Below, piece by piece: positions 1 to 9,605 of a DNA stretch of 64,000 nucleotides (within the stretch, counting starts at the first letter, position 1; every line of letters starts with the position of its first letter). Location of the stretch: positions 1 to 64,000 of the forward strand of contig NZ_WAKV01000035.1 in the NCBI RefSeq assembly GCF_015523185.1, written 5' to 3'. Position numbers and translations under genes: made by a program. This stretch comes from Thermococcus sp. (GTDB lineage Archaea; Methanobacteriota_B; Thermococci; Thermococcales; Thermococcaceae). Under the pieces are notes generated by a model. It did not search any database, was not told where the DNA came from, and saw only the letters and a program-made list of their open reading frames with translations.

Positions 1-343
1 CCATAACCTTGTAGAGTACTCCAAAGCCGAGAACCGTTAGGCCGGCCACAAAGCTCGCCACTATTCCGACTGCCGAATCAGGTGTAAAGCCGAGCTTTTC
101 AAGCTGGGCGATGATTAGAACGATTGCAATCGTGACGATGAGCGCCACGAGGGTAACGAGGGCGTAGCTGTTGAAAATTAAGGCCAGAATCATTCCTAGA
201 ACAGCTCCAAAGAGGAGCGCGTGAAAGAGAGCATGGGTCAGAAAAGCCAGTCCCTTGGTGTTTATCAGCGGGCTCAGAAGACCCAGTAGAACGCTGACCA
301 TTATGCTCGCGAGGATTGCCCTGAGGATAAACTCCGGAATCAC
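1..343 (-). CDS. Metal (zinc/manganese-type) ABC transporter permease, partial
   Basis: This is the N-terminal 114 codons of an integral membrane permease; the rest lies beyond base 1. The translation is very hydrophobic, with at least three membrane segments, and matches the start of ABC-3 family permeases that import Zn or Mn (ZnuB/MntB type). A family hallmark is the early stretch SPLINTKGLAFLTHALFHAL. I chose GTG at 343 because its codon overlaps the TGA of the upstream ATPase gene (340-342), showing translational coupling. Together the two genes encode pore and motor of one importer; the substrate-binding protein is not in the window. The family assignment is fairly sure, the metal is inferred. 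Confidence 0.8.
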   Translation of the reverse strand, partial: MIPEFILRAILASIMVSVLLGLLSPLINTKGLAFLTHALFHALLFGAVLGMILALIFNSYALVTLVALIVTIAIVLIIAQLEKLGFTPDSAVGIVASFVAGLTVLGFGVLYKVM

Positions 344-1128
344 AGGCCACCACCTCTGTGGATGTGGAAGTCACCCGTTATGCAGTAGAGCTTTCCGCCG
401 ACAGGAATAACCTTGGCCATCGGGCCATAAACGGACTTTATGACCTCATCTATCAGGACTTCTTCGGGCTTTCCAAAGGCTATGAGGCGTTTGTTAATCA
501 GCATCACAAGGTCGCCTATCTCGAGGAGCGGGTTGATGTCATGAGTAGTTATAATCATCGTGACGTTCCTCTCTGACTTTATCTTGCTGAGGACGTTCGT
601 AACTTCGACCCTCGCACTGGGGTCCAACGCAGAGAGGGGCTCATCAAGGAGGAGTAGCCTTGGGTCGCTCATCAAAGCCCTCGCCAGAAGAACCCTCTGC
701 TTCTGACCGCCCGATAGTTCTCGGAAGAGTTCGTCCTTAACGTGGTTTAAACCGACGAAGGTCAAAACTTCCTCCGCCTTCCTGAGGATTTCTTCAGGGA
801 TTTTGAAATGAAAGAAGCCCCTCCGGTATATGCCACCCATGGCGACGACTTCCAGAGCCGTTAAAGGAACGCGCTCGTTGAGGGAACTGCTCTGGGGAAC
901 GTAGCCGATTAAACTCCTAGCATTACAGGGCTTTTTTCCAAACACAAGGAGCTTCCCTGAGTATTCGCGGTGAAAGCAGGCTATCGTCTTGAGGAGCGTC
1001 GTCTTCCCAGCACCGTTTGGGCCGAGAAGGAGGAGAGTTCTCCCTTCATCTAAGCCAAACGTTACGTCGCTCAAGGCCGGTTTTCCTCCGTAAAATATCG
1101 TTAGGTTCTCCGCCTCAACCGCCTTCAT
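340..1128 (-). CDS. Metal ABC transporter ATP-binding protein (ZnuC/MntA-like)
   Basis: This is a 262-residue ABC ATPase, the cytosolic motor of the importer whose permease follows. Walker A is GPNGAGKTT near residue 36, the signature is LSGGQKQRVLLARAL near 137, and Walker B is LLLLDEPLSALD with the H-loop in ITTHD. The C-terminal tail YCITGDFHIH is histidine-rich, as often seen in zinc/manganese members. The gene ends in a GTGA overlap with the permease start. On the minus strand a TATA-like GTTTAAAA (1159-1166) lies about 30 nt before the ATG, and GGGAGCGAG precedes the start. The ABC function is certain; zinc versus manganese cannot be told from the sequence. Confidence 0.88.
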   Translation of the reverse strand: MKAVEAENLTIFYGGKPALSDVTFGLDEGRTLLLLGPNGAGKTTLLKTIACFHREYSGKLLVFGKKPCNARSLIGYVPQSSSLNERVPLTALEVVAMGGIYRRGFFHFKIPEEILRKAEEVLTFVGLNHVKDELFRELSGGQKQRVLLARALMSDPRLLLLDEPLSALDPSARVEVTNVLSKIKSERNVTMIITTHDINPLLEIGDLVMLINKRLIAFGKPEEVLIDEVIKSVYGPMAKVIPVGGKLYCITGDFHIHRGGGL

Positions 1129-1158
1129 CTCGCTCCCACTTCAAGTGTTCCGGTTCTC

Positions 1159-1166
1159 TTTTAAAC
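1159..1166 (-). promoter_or_regulatory. TATA box of the metal ABC transporter operon
   Basis: Read on the minus strand this is GTTTAAAA. It lies about 31-38 nt before the ATG at 1128, so transcription would start about 10 nt before the gene, leaving room for the GGGAGCGAG ribosome site. It is assigned only by position and similarity to archaeal TATA boxes. Confidence 0.5.
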
Positions 1167-1237
1167 TTTGATGTTCCTGTAGTGAACAAATTTGGGTAAT
1201 TCTTTTGCAAAAATTTTAAAAATCTAGTGGATTAGTT

Positions 1238-1258
1238 CCCTGCAGAATTTTTGCAGGG
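1238..1258. promoter_or_regulatory. Perfect 7-bp inverted repeat in the znuC-like/aIF1A divergent region
   Basis: CCCTGCA (1238-1244) and TGCAGGG (1252-1258) are exact inverted copies separated by 7 AT-rich bases. The repeat lies between two candidate TATA boxes for the aIF1A gene: TTTTAAAAATC at about 1214-1224 and GCTTATAAGG at about 1264-1273. It could be an operator or a short hairpin in the leader if the upstream TATA box is used. Nothing in the sequence identifies a binding protein. Confidence 0.35.
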
Positions 1259-1302
1259 GTAAGCTTATAAGGGCTCAAACATAGCGGTGGGAGGTGATGC
1301 TC

Positions 1303-1653
1303 ATGGCTCCAAAAAAGAAGGACAGAAAAGTTGAGGGTGACGAGGTAATTCGAGTTCCCCTCCCCGATAGGAGTAAAGGACAGCTCTTCGGCGTTATAGA
1401 GCAGGCCCTTGGCGCCGGATGGATGGACGTCCGCTGTGAGGACGGAAAGGTTAGAAGATGCAGGATTCCGGGCAAGCTCAGGAGAAGGATGTGGATGCGC
1501 GTTGGTGACGTCGTCATAGTCCAGCCCTGGCCCGTCCAGACGGATGAGCGCGGTGACATTGTTTACCGCTATACGAGAACCCAGGTGGACTGGCTCCTCA
1601 GGAAGGGCAAGATAAGCCAGGACTTCCTAACCGGCGGGGAGCTGTTGTTCTGA
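1303..1653 (+). CDS. Translation initiation factor aIF1A
   Basis: This 116-residue protein is the archaeal counterpart of eIF1A, an S1-fold OB protein that binds the A site of the small ribosomal subunit and helps start selection. The sequence has the typical basic N-terminus (MAPKKKDRK), the OB core with [20 protein letters not shown] and [19 protein letters not shown], and the C-terminal DQVDWL-like segment (here [10 protein letters not shown]). Three in-frame starts are close together. I prefer ATG 1303 because GGAGGTG (1290-1296) is then 6 nt upstream; GTG 1294 lies inside that site. Rio1 kinase follows 17 nt downstream, so a translation/ribosome-biogenesis operon is likely. Confidence 0.93.
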   Translation: MAPKKKDRKVEGDEVIRVPLPDRSKGQLFGVIEQALGAGWMDVRCEDGKVRRCRIPGKLRRRMWMRVGDVVIVQPWPVQTDERGDIVYRYTRTQVDWLLRKGKISQDFLTGGELLF

Positions 1654-1670
1654 TTTCCTGAGTGGTGGCG

Positions 1671-2447
1671 ATGCACGAGGAAGCACTTGAGCGAGAAATC
1701 GAGGAGATACTTGGTCTTAGAGACAGGAGGGAAAAGGACAGCGAGCTCTACAAGATAGCCAACGAGGTCTTTGACAGGACAACAAAGGAGACACTAGCAT
1801 ACCTCCACAGGCGCGGGAAAATAGAGGAGCTCTATGGTGTCATAAGCACGGGAAAAGAGGCCAACGTCTTCGCGGGCGTTGATTCCAGGGGAGAGAAGAT
1901 AGCAGTTAAAATCTACCGCACCTACACCACCGAGTTCCGCCGCATCTGGGAGTACTTGGCCGGAGACCCGCGCATCGGCTACCTTCCAAAGGACATGAGG
2001 AAGCTCATCTTCGCCTGGACGAGGAGAGAATTCAAAAACCTCCAGAGGGCCATAAAGTACGCGGTTCGCGTTCCTGAGCCGATAATCTTCCGGAACAACG
2101 TTTTGGTTATGGAGTTCATCGGCGATGAGCTTCCCGCTCCCAGGCTTAAAGACGTTGAGAAAAACCTCGAGAAAAGAGACTTTGAGGAGCTTTACAGTTA
2201 CTTAATCGGCGTCATAGAGAGACTCTGGAAGAGGGGAGATATGGTTCATGGCGATTTAAGCGAGTACAACGTCCTCCTCTGGGACGGGCCGGTTGTGATA
2301 GACTGGTCGCAGGCAACGGTAAGGAGAAACAGGATGAGCCTTGAACTGTTGAAGAGGGACCTGAGAAACGTTACAAACTACTTCGCGAGGAAAGGAGTGG
2401 ACGTTGAGGATTACGAGGTGAAGTTCCGCGAGCTTGTTGAGAGGTGA
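1671..2447 (+). CDS. rio1: Serine protein kinase Rio1
   Basis: This 258-residue atypical kinase acts in 40S/30S ribosomal subunit maturation. The RIO hallmarks are visible: the phosphate-binding STGKEANVF near residue 60, the lysine in AVKIYRT, the catalytic loop MVHGDLSEYNVLLW, and the metal-binding VIDWSQA in place of DFG. The STGKEA form and short N-terminus fit Rio1 rather than Rio2, which has an N-terminal winged helix. ATG 1671 is preferred over GTG 1662, as it starts the conserved helical region and follows a GTGGTGG stretch. It is followed 4 nt later by the KH protein, a neighbour pair found in many archaea. Confidence 0.92.
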   Translation: MHEEALEREIEEILGLRDRREKDSELYKIANEVFDRTTKETLAYLHRRGKIEELYGVISTGKEANVFAGVDSRGEKIAVKIYRTYTTEFRRIWEYLAGDPRIGYLPKDMRKLIFAWTRREFKNLQRAIKYAVRVPEPIIFRNNVLVMEFIGDELPAPRLKDVEKNLEKRDFEELYSYLIGVIERLWKRGDMVHGDLSEYNVLLWDGPVVIDWSQATVRRNRMSLELLKRDLRNVTNYFARKGVDVEDYEVKFRELVER

Positions 2448-2451
2448 GAAC

Positions 2452-3150
2452 ATGGACGAGTTTGAGAGGCTCCTGAAGAAGTACGAGCGCGTTGATAAGG
2501 ACGGAAAACCCGTTGAAGAGCCCGAACTGGGAGAGATTGATTACCTTGCCGAAGGTGAACAGGAGGAGTTCGTGAGGATTCCGAGGGAGAGGATAGCTGT
2601 TCTCATCGGAAAGAAGGGCAAAACGAAGAGGGAAATCGAAGAAAGGACCGGGACGAAAATAGAAGTTGACAGCGAGACCGGGGAGGTTTTTATAACCTCC
2701 ACAAAGGATACCAAGGATCCCCTCGCCGTCTGGAAGGCTAGAGATGTGGTTCTCGCTATAGGGAGGGGTTTCTCGCCTGAGAGAGCCTTCAGGCTCTTCA
2801 ACGAGGGTGAAATACTTGAGGTTGTCAACCTCAACGATATAGTCGTTGGAAACGAGAAGAACGCCCTGCCTAGGGTTAGGGGTAGAATCATCGGAAGGAA
2901 GGGCAGGACAAGGGAGATTATCGAGGAGATGAGCGGTGCAGATGTGAGCGTCTACGGAAAGACCGTCGCGATAATAGGTAACCCCATTCAAGTCGAGGTG
3001 GCCAGAACGGCCATTGAAAAGCTGGCCAGGGGCTCGCCCCACGGGGTAGTTTACCGCTACCTTGAGAGGAGAAAGAAGGATTTGGAACTTGAGAGCTCAA
3101 ACTATTACGAGGCCCTTGAAGGCCATCTTGATGAGCTGGAGGAGGAATGA
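2452..3150 (+). CDS. KH-domain ribosome-biogenesis protein (Dim2/Pno1-like)
   Basis: This 232-residue RNA-binding protein has two KH domains. The first has VLIGKKGKTKREIEERTG and the second RIIGRKGRTREIIEEMSG, each with the GxxG loop that grips RNA. This matches archaeal Dim2p, the relative of eukaryotic Pno1/Krr1, which binds the 3' region of small-subunit rRNA during maturation. Its place directly after rio1 supports that role, because the two eukaryotic relatives act on the same pre-40S particle. ATG 2452 follows GAGGTGA with 3 nt spacing. The C-terminus is acidic (LEGHLDELEEE). The gene ends 2 nt before the preferred top6B start. Confidence 0.88.
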   Translation: MDEFERLLKKYERVDKDGKPVEEPELGEIDYLAEGEQEEFVRIPRERIAVLIGKKGKTKREIEERTGTKIEVDSETGEVFITSTKDTKDPLAVWKARDVVLAIGRGFSPERAFRLFNEGEILEVVNLNDIVVGNEKNALPRVRGRIIGRKGRTREIIEEMSGADVSVYGKTVAIIGNPIQVEVARTAIEKLARGSPHGVVYRYLERRKKDLELESSNYYEALEGHLDELEEE

Positions 3151-3152
3151 AG

Positions 3153-4841
3153 ATGGCAGAGGCAAGTCAGCTCTTTAAGGAGTTCAAAATCCAGAGTGTC
3201 AGCGAGTTCTTCAGACGAAACGCAGCAATGCTCGGCTATACTGGAAAGGTTCGCTCCCTAACAACGCTCGTCCACGAGGCGGTAACGAACTCCCTAGATG
3301 CCTGTGAAGAGGCCGGTATTCCGCCCTACATAAGGGTCGAGATTGAAGAACTCGGAAGGGAGCATTACAGAGTTGTCGTTGAGGATAATGGTCCGGGAAT
3401 TCCCGAAAAGTACATAACCCACGTCTTTGGAAAGATGCTCGCCGGAACCAAGGCCCACAGGAACATACAGAGCCGCGGTCAGCAGGGGCTTGGGATATCT
3501 GGAGCCGTGATGTTCGCTCAGACTACAAGTGGAAAGGCTACTCGAGTAATAACCTCAACCGGCGAGGAGATAATTGAAGCATGGGTTAAGATTGACGTTG
3601 ACAAGAACGAGGGTAAAATAGTCAAGAAGGAAAAACACCCAAACCCCGATGACTGGCACGGAACGAGGATAGAACTCGAAGTCAAGAACGTTCGCTACAT
3701 CCGCTCAAAGCAGGGTGTTTACTGGTACCTCAAGCTAACCGCGATAGCCAACCCCCACGCCCACATAGAGCTAATCGAGCCCGACGGAAGGCTCATCGTT
3801 TTCCCGCGCTCGAGTGATGAGATACCCAAACCACCCGTTGAGATGAAGCCTCACCCGAAAGGTGTCCTGACGGACGACGTTTACAGGATGGCCAAGAAAA
3901 CAAAGCGCCAAACGGTAAGGCGCTTCCTCATCGGCGAGTTCTCAAGGATAAGCGACAAGAAGGTTGACGAGCTTATTGAATACATCGCCGCCCTGAGGCT
4001 GATTAAGACCGTCGAGGACAAGAAGGTTCAGGAACAGCTCTACGAGAGGCTCATGAAGGGCGAGGTTAAGGCCGTCCTCCGCTCCTTCAGGGGTTACACC
4101 AAGGTCATCAAACAGGTCGCTAAGATTATGGAAAAGCCACCGGAGAAGTTGACTTGGCAGGAAGCGGAAGAGATAGTCGAGGCCTTCAAGTACATGAAGT
4201 TCTTAGCTCCTCCGACCCACGGTCTAAGGCCAATAGGTGAGGAGAACATTAAGAAGGGCCTTAAGGGAATCCTCAAGCCGGAGTTCGTGACTGCCGTGAC
4301 GAGGCCACCTAAGGTCTATTCCGGTGGAATCCCCTTCCAGGTGGAGGTCGGCTTAGCGTACGGCGGTGAGATTCCGAGCGGTTTTGAGCTCTTGAGATAT
4401 GCCAACCGCGTTCCGCTCCTCTTCGATGCTGGTTCATGTGTAACAACTCAAGCAGCCCGCTCCATAGACTGGAGGCGCTACAAGGTAGATGACCTCGACA
4501 GGGCGCCACTGGTCCTCATGATTAACGTGGTTTCAGTTCACGTCCCCTACACCGGGACGGGGAAGCAGAGCATAGCGAGCGTTGATGAAATATACAACGA
4601 GATTCGCCTCGCCATAATGGATGTTGCAAGAAGGTTACAGACTTACCTCAGCGGGAAGCACAGACGCCTCTACCAGGTCAAGAGGAAGAAGACCTTTGAG
4701 AAGTACGTTCCCGAGATAGCGAGGGCCCTTAGCATACTAACCGGCGAGCCGGAGGAGACGATTAGGGAGTACTTCCTGAGGTTTATTGAGAGCCATTTTG
4801 CCTCCAAAGAGGCCCCCGTGGAGGTGAGCGAGAATGCCTAG
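3153..4841 (+). CDS. top6B: DNA topoisomerase VI subunit B
   Basis: This 562-residue subunit supplies the ATPase clamp of topoisomerase VI, a type IIB enzyme that relaxes and decatenates DNA. The GHKL nucleotide-binding motifs are intact: [16 protein letters not shown] (N box), VEDNGPGIP (G1), GQQGLGISG (G2) and the downstream [10 protein letters not shown]. The H2TH and transducer regions follow, including a switch-lysine region around GTGKQS. Length is normal for the family. ATG 3153 is preferred to ATG 3147, which would sit directly against the GGAGGAGGA ribosome site. The 3' end overlaps top6A by 8 nt, so equimolar coupled synthesis of the A2B2 complex is likely. Confidence 0.97.
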   Translation: MAEASQLFKEFKIQSVSEFFRRNAAMLGYTGKVRSLTTLVHEAVTNSLDACEEAGIPPYIRVEIEELGREHYRVVVEDNGPGIPEKYITHVFGKMLAGTKAHRNIQSRGQQGLGISGAVMFAQTTSGKATRVITSTGEEIIEAWVKIDVDKNEGKIVKKEKHPNPDDWHGTRIELEVKNVRYIRSKQGVYWYLKLTAIANPHAHIELIEPDGRLIVFPRSSDEIPKPPVEMKPHPKGVLTDDVYRMAKKTKRQTVRRFLIGEFSRISDKKVDELIEYIAALRLIKTVEDKKVQEQLYERLMKGEVKAVLRSFRGYTKVIKQVAKIMEKPPEKLTWQEAEEIVEAFKYMKFLAPPTHGLRPIGEENIKKGLKGILKPEFVTAVTRPPKVYSGGIPFQVEVGLAYGGEIPSGFELLRYANRVPLLFDAGSCVTTQAARSIDWRRYKVDDLDRAPLVLMINVVSVHVPYTGTGKQSIASVDEIYNEIRLAIMDVARRLQTYLSGKHRRLYQVKRKKTFEKYVPEIARALSILTGEPEETIREYFLRFIESHFASKEAPVEVSENA

Positions 4842-5988
4842 GGCCATACGACGCGAGAAGCCCAAGGAGAAGTTCTCATACGACCCCAAAAAAGTCCTCA
4901 GCAAGCTTGAGGAGTACGGAAGGAGCGTCCTTGAGGCGATAAAATCCGGTAAAAACCCCTACTTCGACATACCGACCCGTGGTTTAAACAACGTCTACTT
5001 CGACGAGAAGAGCCGGCTAATCAAGATGGGCGATAAACTATCGAGGCGTTACTTCCTCAACGTGGCACACGCCAGAAAGTTCATGCAAACCTTACTCATA
5101 ATGGCATACGTTAAGCGCCTGGTTGCCGAAGGCAAGCACGCGAGCCTTCGTGAAGCATACTATGCCAACAAGCACACTATTCCCGGGACGAAGGAGAACA
5201 CCTTCGAGGACCAGCGCGAGAGCGACCCGATTATCGAGGACTTGGAGAGAATGCTCGGAGTTCTGCGCGAGGAGATGCACATTACAGCCGACAGGCGCGG
5301 TTACATCTACGGTGACATCGTGATTAGGGACGGTGAAGACGAGTTCAACGCGAGCAAGCTCGGAAGCGGTGGCTGGGCCGTTCCTGGAACGGTTGAGCAC
5401 ATTCAGTTCCCGGAGATAAACGTGGATTATGCACTCGTTGTCGAGACCGCGGCTATGGCTGACCGTCTCATTGAGGAAAAGTTCCCGAAGAAGGAAAACG
5501 CCCTAATCATAGCTACGCAGGGACAGGCTTCGCGTGGTGTTAGGCGTTTAATCCACAGGCTCCACTATGAGGAGGGACTGCCCATTATAGTCTTCACCGA
5601 TGGCGACCCCTACGGTTGGTACATCTACTCCACCATAAAACAGGGTTCGATTAATCTGGCCTACCTCAGCGATAAGCTTGCCACTCCCGAGGCGAAGTTC
5701 GTCGGCATGACCATGGACGACATAAAGCGCTATGGTCTGGAGAACGTTACCGAGAAGCTGAAAGGCATACCCCCCAACAAGAAAGGTGGTCCAACCGGGG
5801 ACTACAAGAGAATCCTCGAGGAGATGGAGTACCCGTGGTTCCAGAACAGGGAGTGGCAGAGACAGCTCAAGATGGCACTCAAGATGGGGGTCAGGATTGA
5901 ACAGCAGGCCTTAGCAAACAAGTCCCTCGAATTCGTCGCCAAAGAATACTTACCAGAAAAGATAAACAACGGTGATTTGCTACCATGA
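4834..5988 (+). CDS. top6A: DNA topoisomerase VI subunit A
   Basis: This 384-residue catalytic subunit is related to Spo11. The 5Y-CAP winged helix contains the likely active tyrosine within [11 protein letters not shown] near residue 106. The Toprim fold has its acidic residues in [15 protein letters not shown] and [19 protein letters not shown], where the DGD pair binds magnesium. Length is normal. Its ATG lies inside the last codons of top6B, and it overlaps the next gene by 4 nt (ATGA), so it is embedded in a coupled operon. Confidence 0.97.
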   Translation: MPRAIRREKPKEKFSYDPKKVLSKLEEYGRSVLEAIKSGKNPYFDIPTRGLNNVYFDEKSRLIKMGDKLSRRYFLNVAHARKFMQTLLIMAYVKRLVAEGKHASLREAYYANKHTIPGTKENTFEDQRESDPIIEDLERMLGVLREEMHITADRRGYIYGDIVIRDGEDEFNASKLGSGGWAVPGTVEHIQFPEINVDYALVVETAAMADRLIEEKFPKKENALIIATQGQASRGVRRLIHRLHYEEGLPIIVFTDGDPYGWYIYSTIKQGSINLAYLSDKLATPEAKFVGMTMDDIKRYGLENVTEKLKGIPPNKKGGPTGDYKRILEEMEYPWFQNREWQRQLKMALKMGVRIEQQALANKSLEFVAKEYLPEKINNGDLLP

Positions 5989-7238
5989 CGACAACGGAGG
6001 AGCTCGTAGCCCGGGTCAATAAGATACTCGACGACATAGGCATAGACCTGGGCGAGCTCTTCGAGAACTTTGAACCGGTGAGGTTAGCCTATACCCTAAC
6101 CCGGAACGTCTCCCTTCTTTCCGACCTTCAAGATGAACTGGAGAGGCGCGTTGGGGAAACGGCCCCTTCAGTTCGCTTCATGGACAAGAAGAACAAGGAC
6201 CCCCACCTCCAGTGGATTTACAGGAAGAAGCACAACAGGGCACTGGCTCTGGAAAGGCTCCGCTCGGCTATAACGGCCCACAAAATGGCCCTAGCGTTGT
6301 TATCGGCCAACTACACCTTCAAGCTCGGCAGGAAGGAAATAACGGTCGACAGGATAACGCGGGAGAACCTAGGAAAGGTCAAGGCCGTTGAAAAGCCCGT
6401 AAAACTCGGCAGGCTTGAAGTTCTCCCCCATTTGGCTTACTCCGGTGACGTCCTCAGGCTTCTAGCCAAGGAAAGCATCGAGGTCAGAGAGACTTTCAAG
6501 TTCATAAAGGGGAAGCTCCGCGAGAAGGGGACGGTAAGGACAAAAGGCATAAGGATTGAGGTTGAATACTTCGAGAACAACAGGCTCAAGAAGGCCAGAC
6601 TGGACCTTCCGGCCGATTCCGACATCGAGATGGAGCTTAGAAAACGCTACGGGAGGAGGTTCCGCTGGAGGGTTCTCACCTTTGTGAAGACAAGGGGAGT
6701 TCTGATAAACAACCACTACACTGTTGACAACCTGGCTTTAGCCTACGCTTCCCTCGACCCGGAGAAAGGAGCGGAAAAGCTCGGCCTCGATATATTCCGC
6801 TACTACTTCTTGACATCCTCGACCGAAAGGGAAACCCTGGGAATCTTTCCCGGGATAAAGCTCTGCGTTGACTGCCATTACTCCATACTGGACTTGCCCT
6901 TCAGGCACGAGGGGAACTTCAAAACAGGGCAGGGTAGTATGTACGTCATAAGGAAGTGCGAGATGGAGGGACAGTTAACCGGTAGAAGGAAGGACCTGAG
7001 TGGCGTTCCCAACTACCTCCTCGGGGGAGCCCTGCTCTACGGCATGAGTGATTACGATGAAAAGAAGGTTGCCGAGATACTCGGAATTGATGAGGAAGAA
7101 CTGAGGGAGGCGATTAAGAAGTTCGTAATCTCGGGCCTCCACAAGGTTCTGTTCAGCGAGAGCGAAGTTAAGAAGTTTGATAAGTTCATGCCGAAGAGCG
7201 ACAAGGCGAAGAGGTTCCTTGACCTTCTCCAGGGGTGA
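5985..7238 (+). CDS. Conserved archaeal protein, probably DUF530 family
   Basis: This 417-residue protein has no motif from which I can name an activity. It resembles the DUF530 family of euryarchaeal proteins, a match made from memory. The N-terminal third is helical and charged. A middle basic segment includes [27 protein letters not shown] cysteine pair, LCVDCHYS, near residue 301 plus a later Cys could bind metal. The C-terminus is helical. It starts in an ATGA overlap with top6A and ends 4 nt before the next start, so it is translated with topoisomerase VI. A link to DNA topology is guilt by association only. Confidence 0.65.
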   Translation: MTTTEELVARVNKILDDIGIDLGELFENFEPVRLAYTLTRNVSLLSDLQDELERRVGETAPSVRFMDKKNKDPHLQWIYRKKHNRALALERLRSAITAHKMALALLSANYTFKLGRKEITVDRITRENLGKVKAVEKPVKLGRLEVLPHLAYSGDVLRLLAKESIEVRETFKFIKGKLREKGTVRTKGIRIEVEYFENNRLKKARLDLPADSDIEMELRKRYGRRFRWRVLTFVKTRGVLINNHYTVDNLALAYASLDPEKGAEKLGLDIFRYYFLTSSTERETLGIFPGIKLCVDCHYSILDLPFRHEGNFKTGQGSMYVIRKCEMEGQLTGRRKDLSGVPNYLLGGALLYGMSDYDEKKVAEILGIDEEELREAIKKFVISGLHKVLFSESEVKKFDKFMPKSDKAKRFLDLLQG

Positions 7239-7242
7239 GGTG

Positions 7243-7635
7243 ATGAAGGTCAGAGTAAGCGCTAAAACCTATGACGAGCTCTTGAGAAAGCTCTCCTCGC
7301 TGAACGAGAACGTTACTGAGGTCTACGTTAGCCTCAGGCCTACCAAGGAGGTAGTTGTCAAAATCCTTGAGAACGCGCCTAACGTAAGGAGAATAAGCTG
7401 TCCTCCGAGCCTTTACCCGAAGGTTTCCAAGAAGGTCATCTACGCTTTAAACCAGCTCGGGATAGAGCTAATTCCTGAGAAGAGACCCCGCGGAAGGCCG
7501 AGAAAGTACGACGAAAAAACCGTGAAACTCGTCCGCGAGATGGCGGAGAAAGGCGTCCCCATGAAGGAAATCAGCAAGCGCCTCGGAATTCCCCTGAGGA
7601 CGGTCTACTACATGGTGAACGAACTCCGGGCTTAA
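7243..7635 (+). CDS. DUF1699-like protein with AT-hook-like linker and C-terminal HTH
   Basis: This 130-residue protein has an N-terminal alpha/beta part ([20 protein letters not shown]) resembling DUF1699. A short basic RPRGRPRK then resembles an AT-hook. The C-terminal helix-turn-helix [19 protein letters not shown] resembles those of resolvases and small regulators. The last features suggest DNA binding; whether it is a regulator or a chromatin-type protein is not clear. ATG 7243 is preferred to a start at 7177 inside the previous gene, because the GAGGTG site lies just before it and the family begins here. Confidence 0.7.
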   Translation: MKVRVSAKTYDELLRKLSSLNENVTEVYVSLRPTKEVVVKILENAPNVRRISCPPSLYPKVSKKVIYALNQLGIELIPEKRPRGRPRKYDEKTVKLVREMAEKGVPMKEISKRLGIPLRTVYYMVNELRA

Positions 7636-7644
7636 CTTTAAAAG
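7636..7644 (+). promoter_or_regulatory. TATA box of mptA
   Basis: CTTTAAAAG lies directly after the previous stop codon. Spacing predicts transcription starting near 7665, only a few bases before GTG 7667 or about 10 before GTG 7676. This starts a new transcription unit. Confidence 0.5.
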
Positions 7645-7666
7645 ACCTTTTCTTAAGGCAACCCGG

Positions 7667-8476
7667 GTGAGAGAAGTGATTGAGACCCAAGAGGAAGTTC
7701 CGGAGATTAGAGAGCCGCTCAGGAGGGTTGGAATAACGAACCTTAGGAGCGTTGCAAAGATAAACTGGAAGGGCAGGGTTTATACTTTCCTCCCCCTCTT
7801 CGAGGTCACGATAGACGTCCCGGCTGAGAAAAAGGGAATACACATGAGCCGTCTCGTTGAGAGTATAACCGAGGCAATGAGCGAGGCCGTTGAAGAGGAA
7901 GTCATGGAGGCCCACAGTTCGCTTGAGGAACTTGGGAGGGCGATAATTAAACGGCTTGAGGGGAAGCACCCCCACAGACGCGCAGAGGTGTGGATAAAGA
8001 CCCACCTTATAATCCCGCGTGAGACCCCCGCGAGCGGAAAGACCAGCTACGAGCCCTACGACGTCGAGGTTGGTGTCATCAAGAACGAGGACGGGACCTT
8101 TGAGAAGGTTCTCCGCGTCAGGGTTATAGGGAACACCGCCTGTCCCCACGCGATGGCCAACAACAACGGGAAGACCCACATACAGAGGGCTATCGGCGAG
8201 CTGGAAGTAAGAACCGACTTCGACGAGGAGATAGCCCTCGAGGACATGATTGACGTCGTTGAAAGTTCGTTCAGTCATCCAACCTATACACTGCTCAAGA
8301 CGGTGGATGAGAACGCGGTTGTGCAGGGCATGTTCGCAAACCCGAAGTTCGTCGAGGACGTTGCCAGGGAGATTCTTGTGAAGGCGAGGGAGAAGTTCAG
8401 GGGCAAAATCCACGTTAGAGTTATCAGCAACGAGAGCATCCACAAGCACGATGTGATAGCAGAGACGTGGAGCTGA
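7667..8476 (+). CDS. mptA: GTP cyclohydrolase MptA (type IV / FolE2-like)
   Basis: This protein of up to 269 residues opens GTP to 7,8-dihydro-D-neopterin 2',3'-cyclic phosphate, the first step toward archaeal pterin C1 carriers. The sequence matches the COG1469 family: [16 protein letters not shown], the ligand-rich [28 protein letters not shown], the Cys-containing [20 protein letters not shown], and the C-terminal HDVIAETWS. Members use Fe(II) or Zn bound by His, Cys and Glu, and candidates for all are present. GTG 7667 is the longest start. GTG 7676 is a real alternative because GGTGA then lies 5 nt upstream, whereas 7667 would be nearly leaderless. The HD gene follows after 1 nt. Confidence 0.9.
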   Translation: MREVIETQEEVPEIREPLRRVGITNLRSVAKINWKGRVYTFLPLFEVTIDVPAEKKGIHMSRLVESITEAMSEAVEEEVMEAHSSLEELGRAIIKRLEGKHPHRRAEVWIKTHLIIPRETPASGKTSYEPYDVEVGVIKNEDGTFEKVLRVRVIGNTACPHAMANNNGKTHIQRAIGELEVRTDFDEEIALEDMIDVVESSFSHPTYTLLKTVDENAVVQGMFANPKFVEDVAREILVKAREKFRGKIHVRVISNESIHKHDVIAETWS

Positions 8477-8477
8477 G

Positions 8478-9554
8478 ATGATGAAACTCGTCCACGACCC
8501 TATACACGGCGGAATTGAGCTTGATGACTTTGCCGTTAGACTGGTTGACACGCCGGAGTTCCAGAGGCTCAGGAGGATTACCCAGTTAGGTCTGGCTTTC
8601 CTCGTCTATCCCTCCGCCAGACACACACGCTTTGAACACTCCTTAGGAACCTTCCACATAGCGAGACTTATATGGGTAAGGAACCCAGAAATAGAGGAAG
8701 GAGTTGCTTACTCGGCTCTTCTCCACGACCTTGGACACTATCCCTTCTCCCACACCCTTGAATGCCTCTACCCAAGGCACGAGGAAAACACACGGTGGCT
8801 CATAAAACACGGCGAAGTCGGAGACGTTCTGAAGGAGCGGTTTTCTATTGGTGAGTTCCTTGATTTTCTCAGGCATCCGCTCGTGAGCGGGGACATTGAC
8901 GCAGACAGGATGGACTACCTTGTGAGGGACGCTTACTACACCGGCGTTGCCTACGGCCTCGTTGACCTTGAGAGACTCATTAGAAACCTCAAGTGGGACG
9001 GGAGAAGACTGGTCCTCGGCGAGAAGGGCATAATGGCCGGCCAAAACCTCCTGATATCAAGAAGCATGATGTATCCAACGGTTTACCAGCATCACACGGC
9101 AAGAATAGCGAGTGCAATGCTCTGCAAGGCCGTTGAACTAGAAGGAACTGCCGAGAAGGAAATACGACAGATGGATGAAATTGACCTCGTCGCAAGGCTC
9201 AGGGCGAGCGATAAGGGAGAAGTAAGGGAACTTATAGGAGCGATAGATGGGCGGAAGCTCTACAAACGTGTCCTCTGGAGCGGTGAAAGGCTTGAGCCGA
9301 GACTCGTTGATGAACTGAGGAAAGGACTTGAGGGGGAATTCGGCCACCTCGCCTTACTGGACTATCCTGAGATACCCAAGTTTGAGGAACGTAACGCCTT
9401 CGTGGAATACAACGGGGAAATCAAGCGTCTCAGTGAGGTCTCGCCGGTTGTAAAGGCCCTCGTCGAGGCTAAGGAAAACCACTGGCGGTGGGGGATTTAC
9501 GCGAGGGAGGACATTGTGGAAAAGGTTGCAAGGTTTTTGAAGTCCTTCCTGTAA
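8478..9554 (+). CDS. HD-domain phosphohydrolase (dGTPase/SAMHD1-like)
   Basis: This 358-residue HD-superfamily protein begins LVHDPIHGGIELDDFAVRLVDTPEFQRLRRI, the characteristic N-terminus of the YpgA/SAMHD1-like branch. The metal ligands are visible as RFEHSLGTFHIARL, HDLGHYPFSHTLE and the later DIDADRMDYLVRD. Family members cleave nucleoside triphosphates or other phosphoesters; the substrate here cannot be deduced. It begins 1 nt after mptA, so both are probably co-transcribed, and a role in nucleotide housekeeping is plausible. Tandem ATGs at 8478 and 8481 are both usable. Confidence 0.85.
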   Translation: MMKLVHDPIHGGIELDDFAVRLVDTPEFQRLRRITQLGLAFLVYPSARHTRFEHSLGTFHIARLIWVRNPEIEEGVAYSALLHDLGHYPFSHTLECLYPRHEENTRWLIKHGEVGDVLKERFSIGEFLDFLRHPLVSGDIDADRMDYLVRDAYYTGVAYGLVDLERLIRNLKWDGRRLVLGEKGIMAGQNLLISRSMMYPTVYQHHTARIASAMLCKAVELEGTAEKEIRQMDEIDLVARLRASDKGEVRELIGAIDGRKLYKRVLWSGERLEPRLVDELRKGLEGEFGHLALLDYPEIPKFEERNAFVEYNGEIKRLSEVSPVVKALVEAKENHWRWGIYAREDIVEKVARFLKSFL

Positions 9555-9605
9555 AAAGCGAGGGTAAAATCAAAACCGGTATAAAACCGGAAGAGAGACC
9601 CAAAA

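Noticed and set aside
99-374. 91-codon minus-strand open frame at the window start
   Set aside because: It is out of frame with the hydrophobic permease that explains this region, and its composition (Ser/Pro/Arg/Cys-rich) is typical of a shadow frame.
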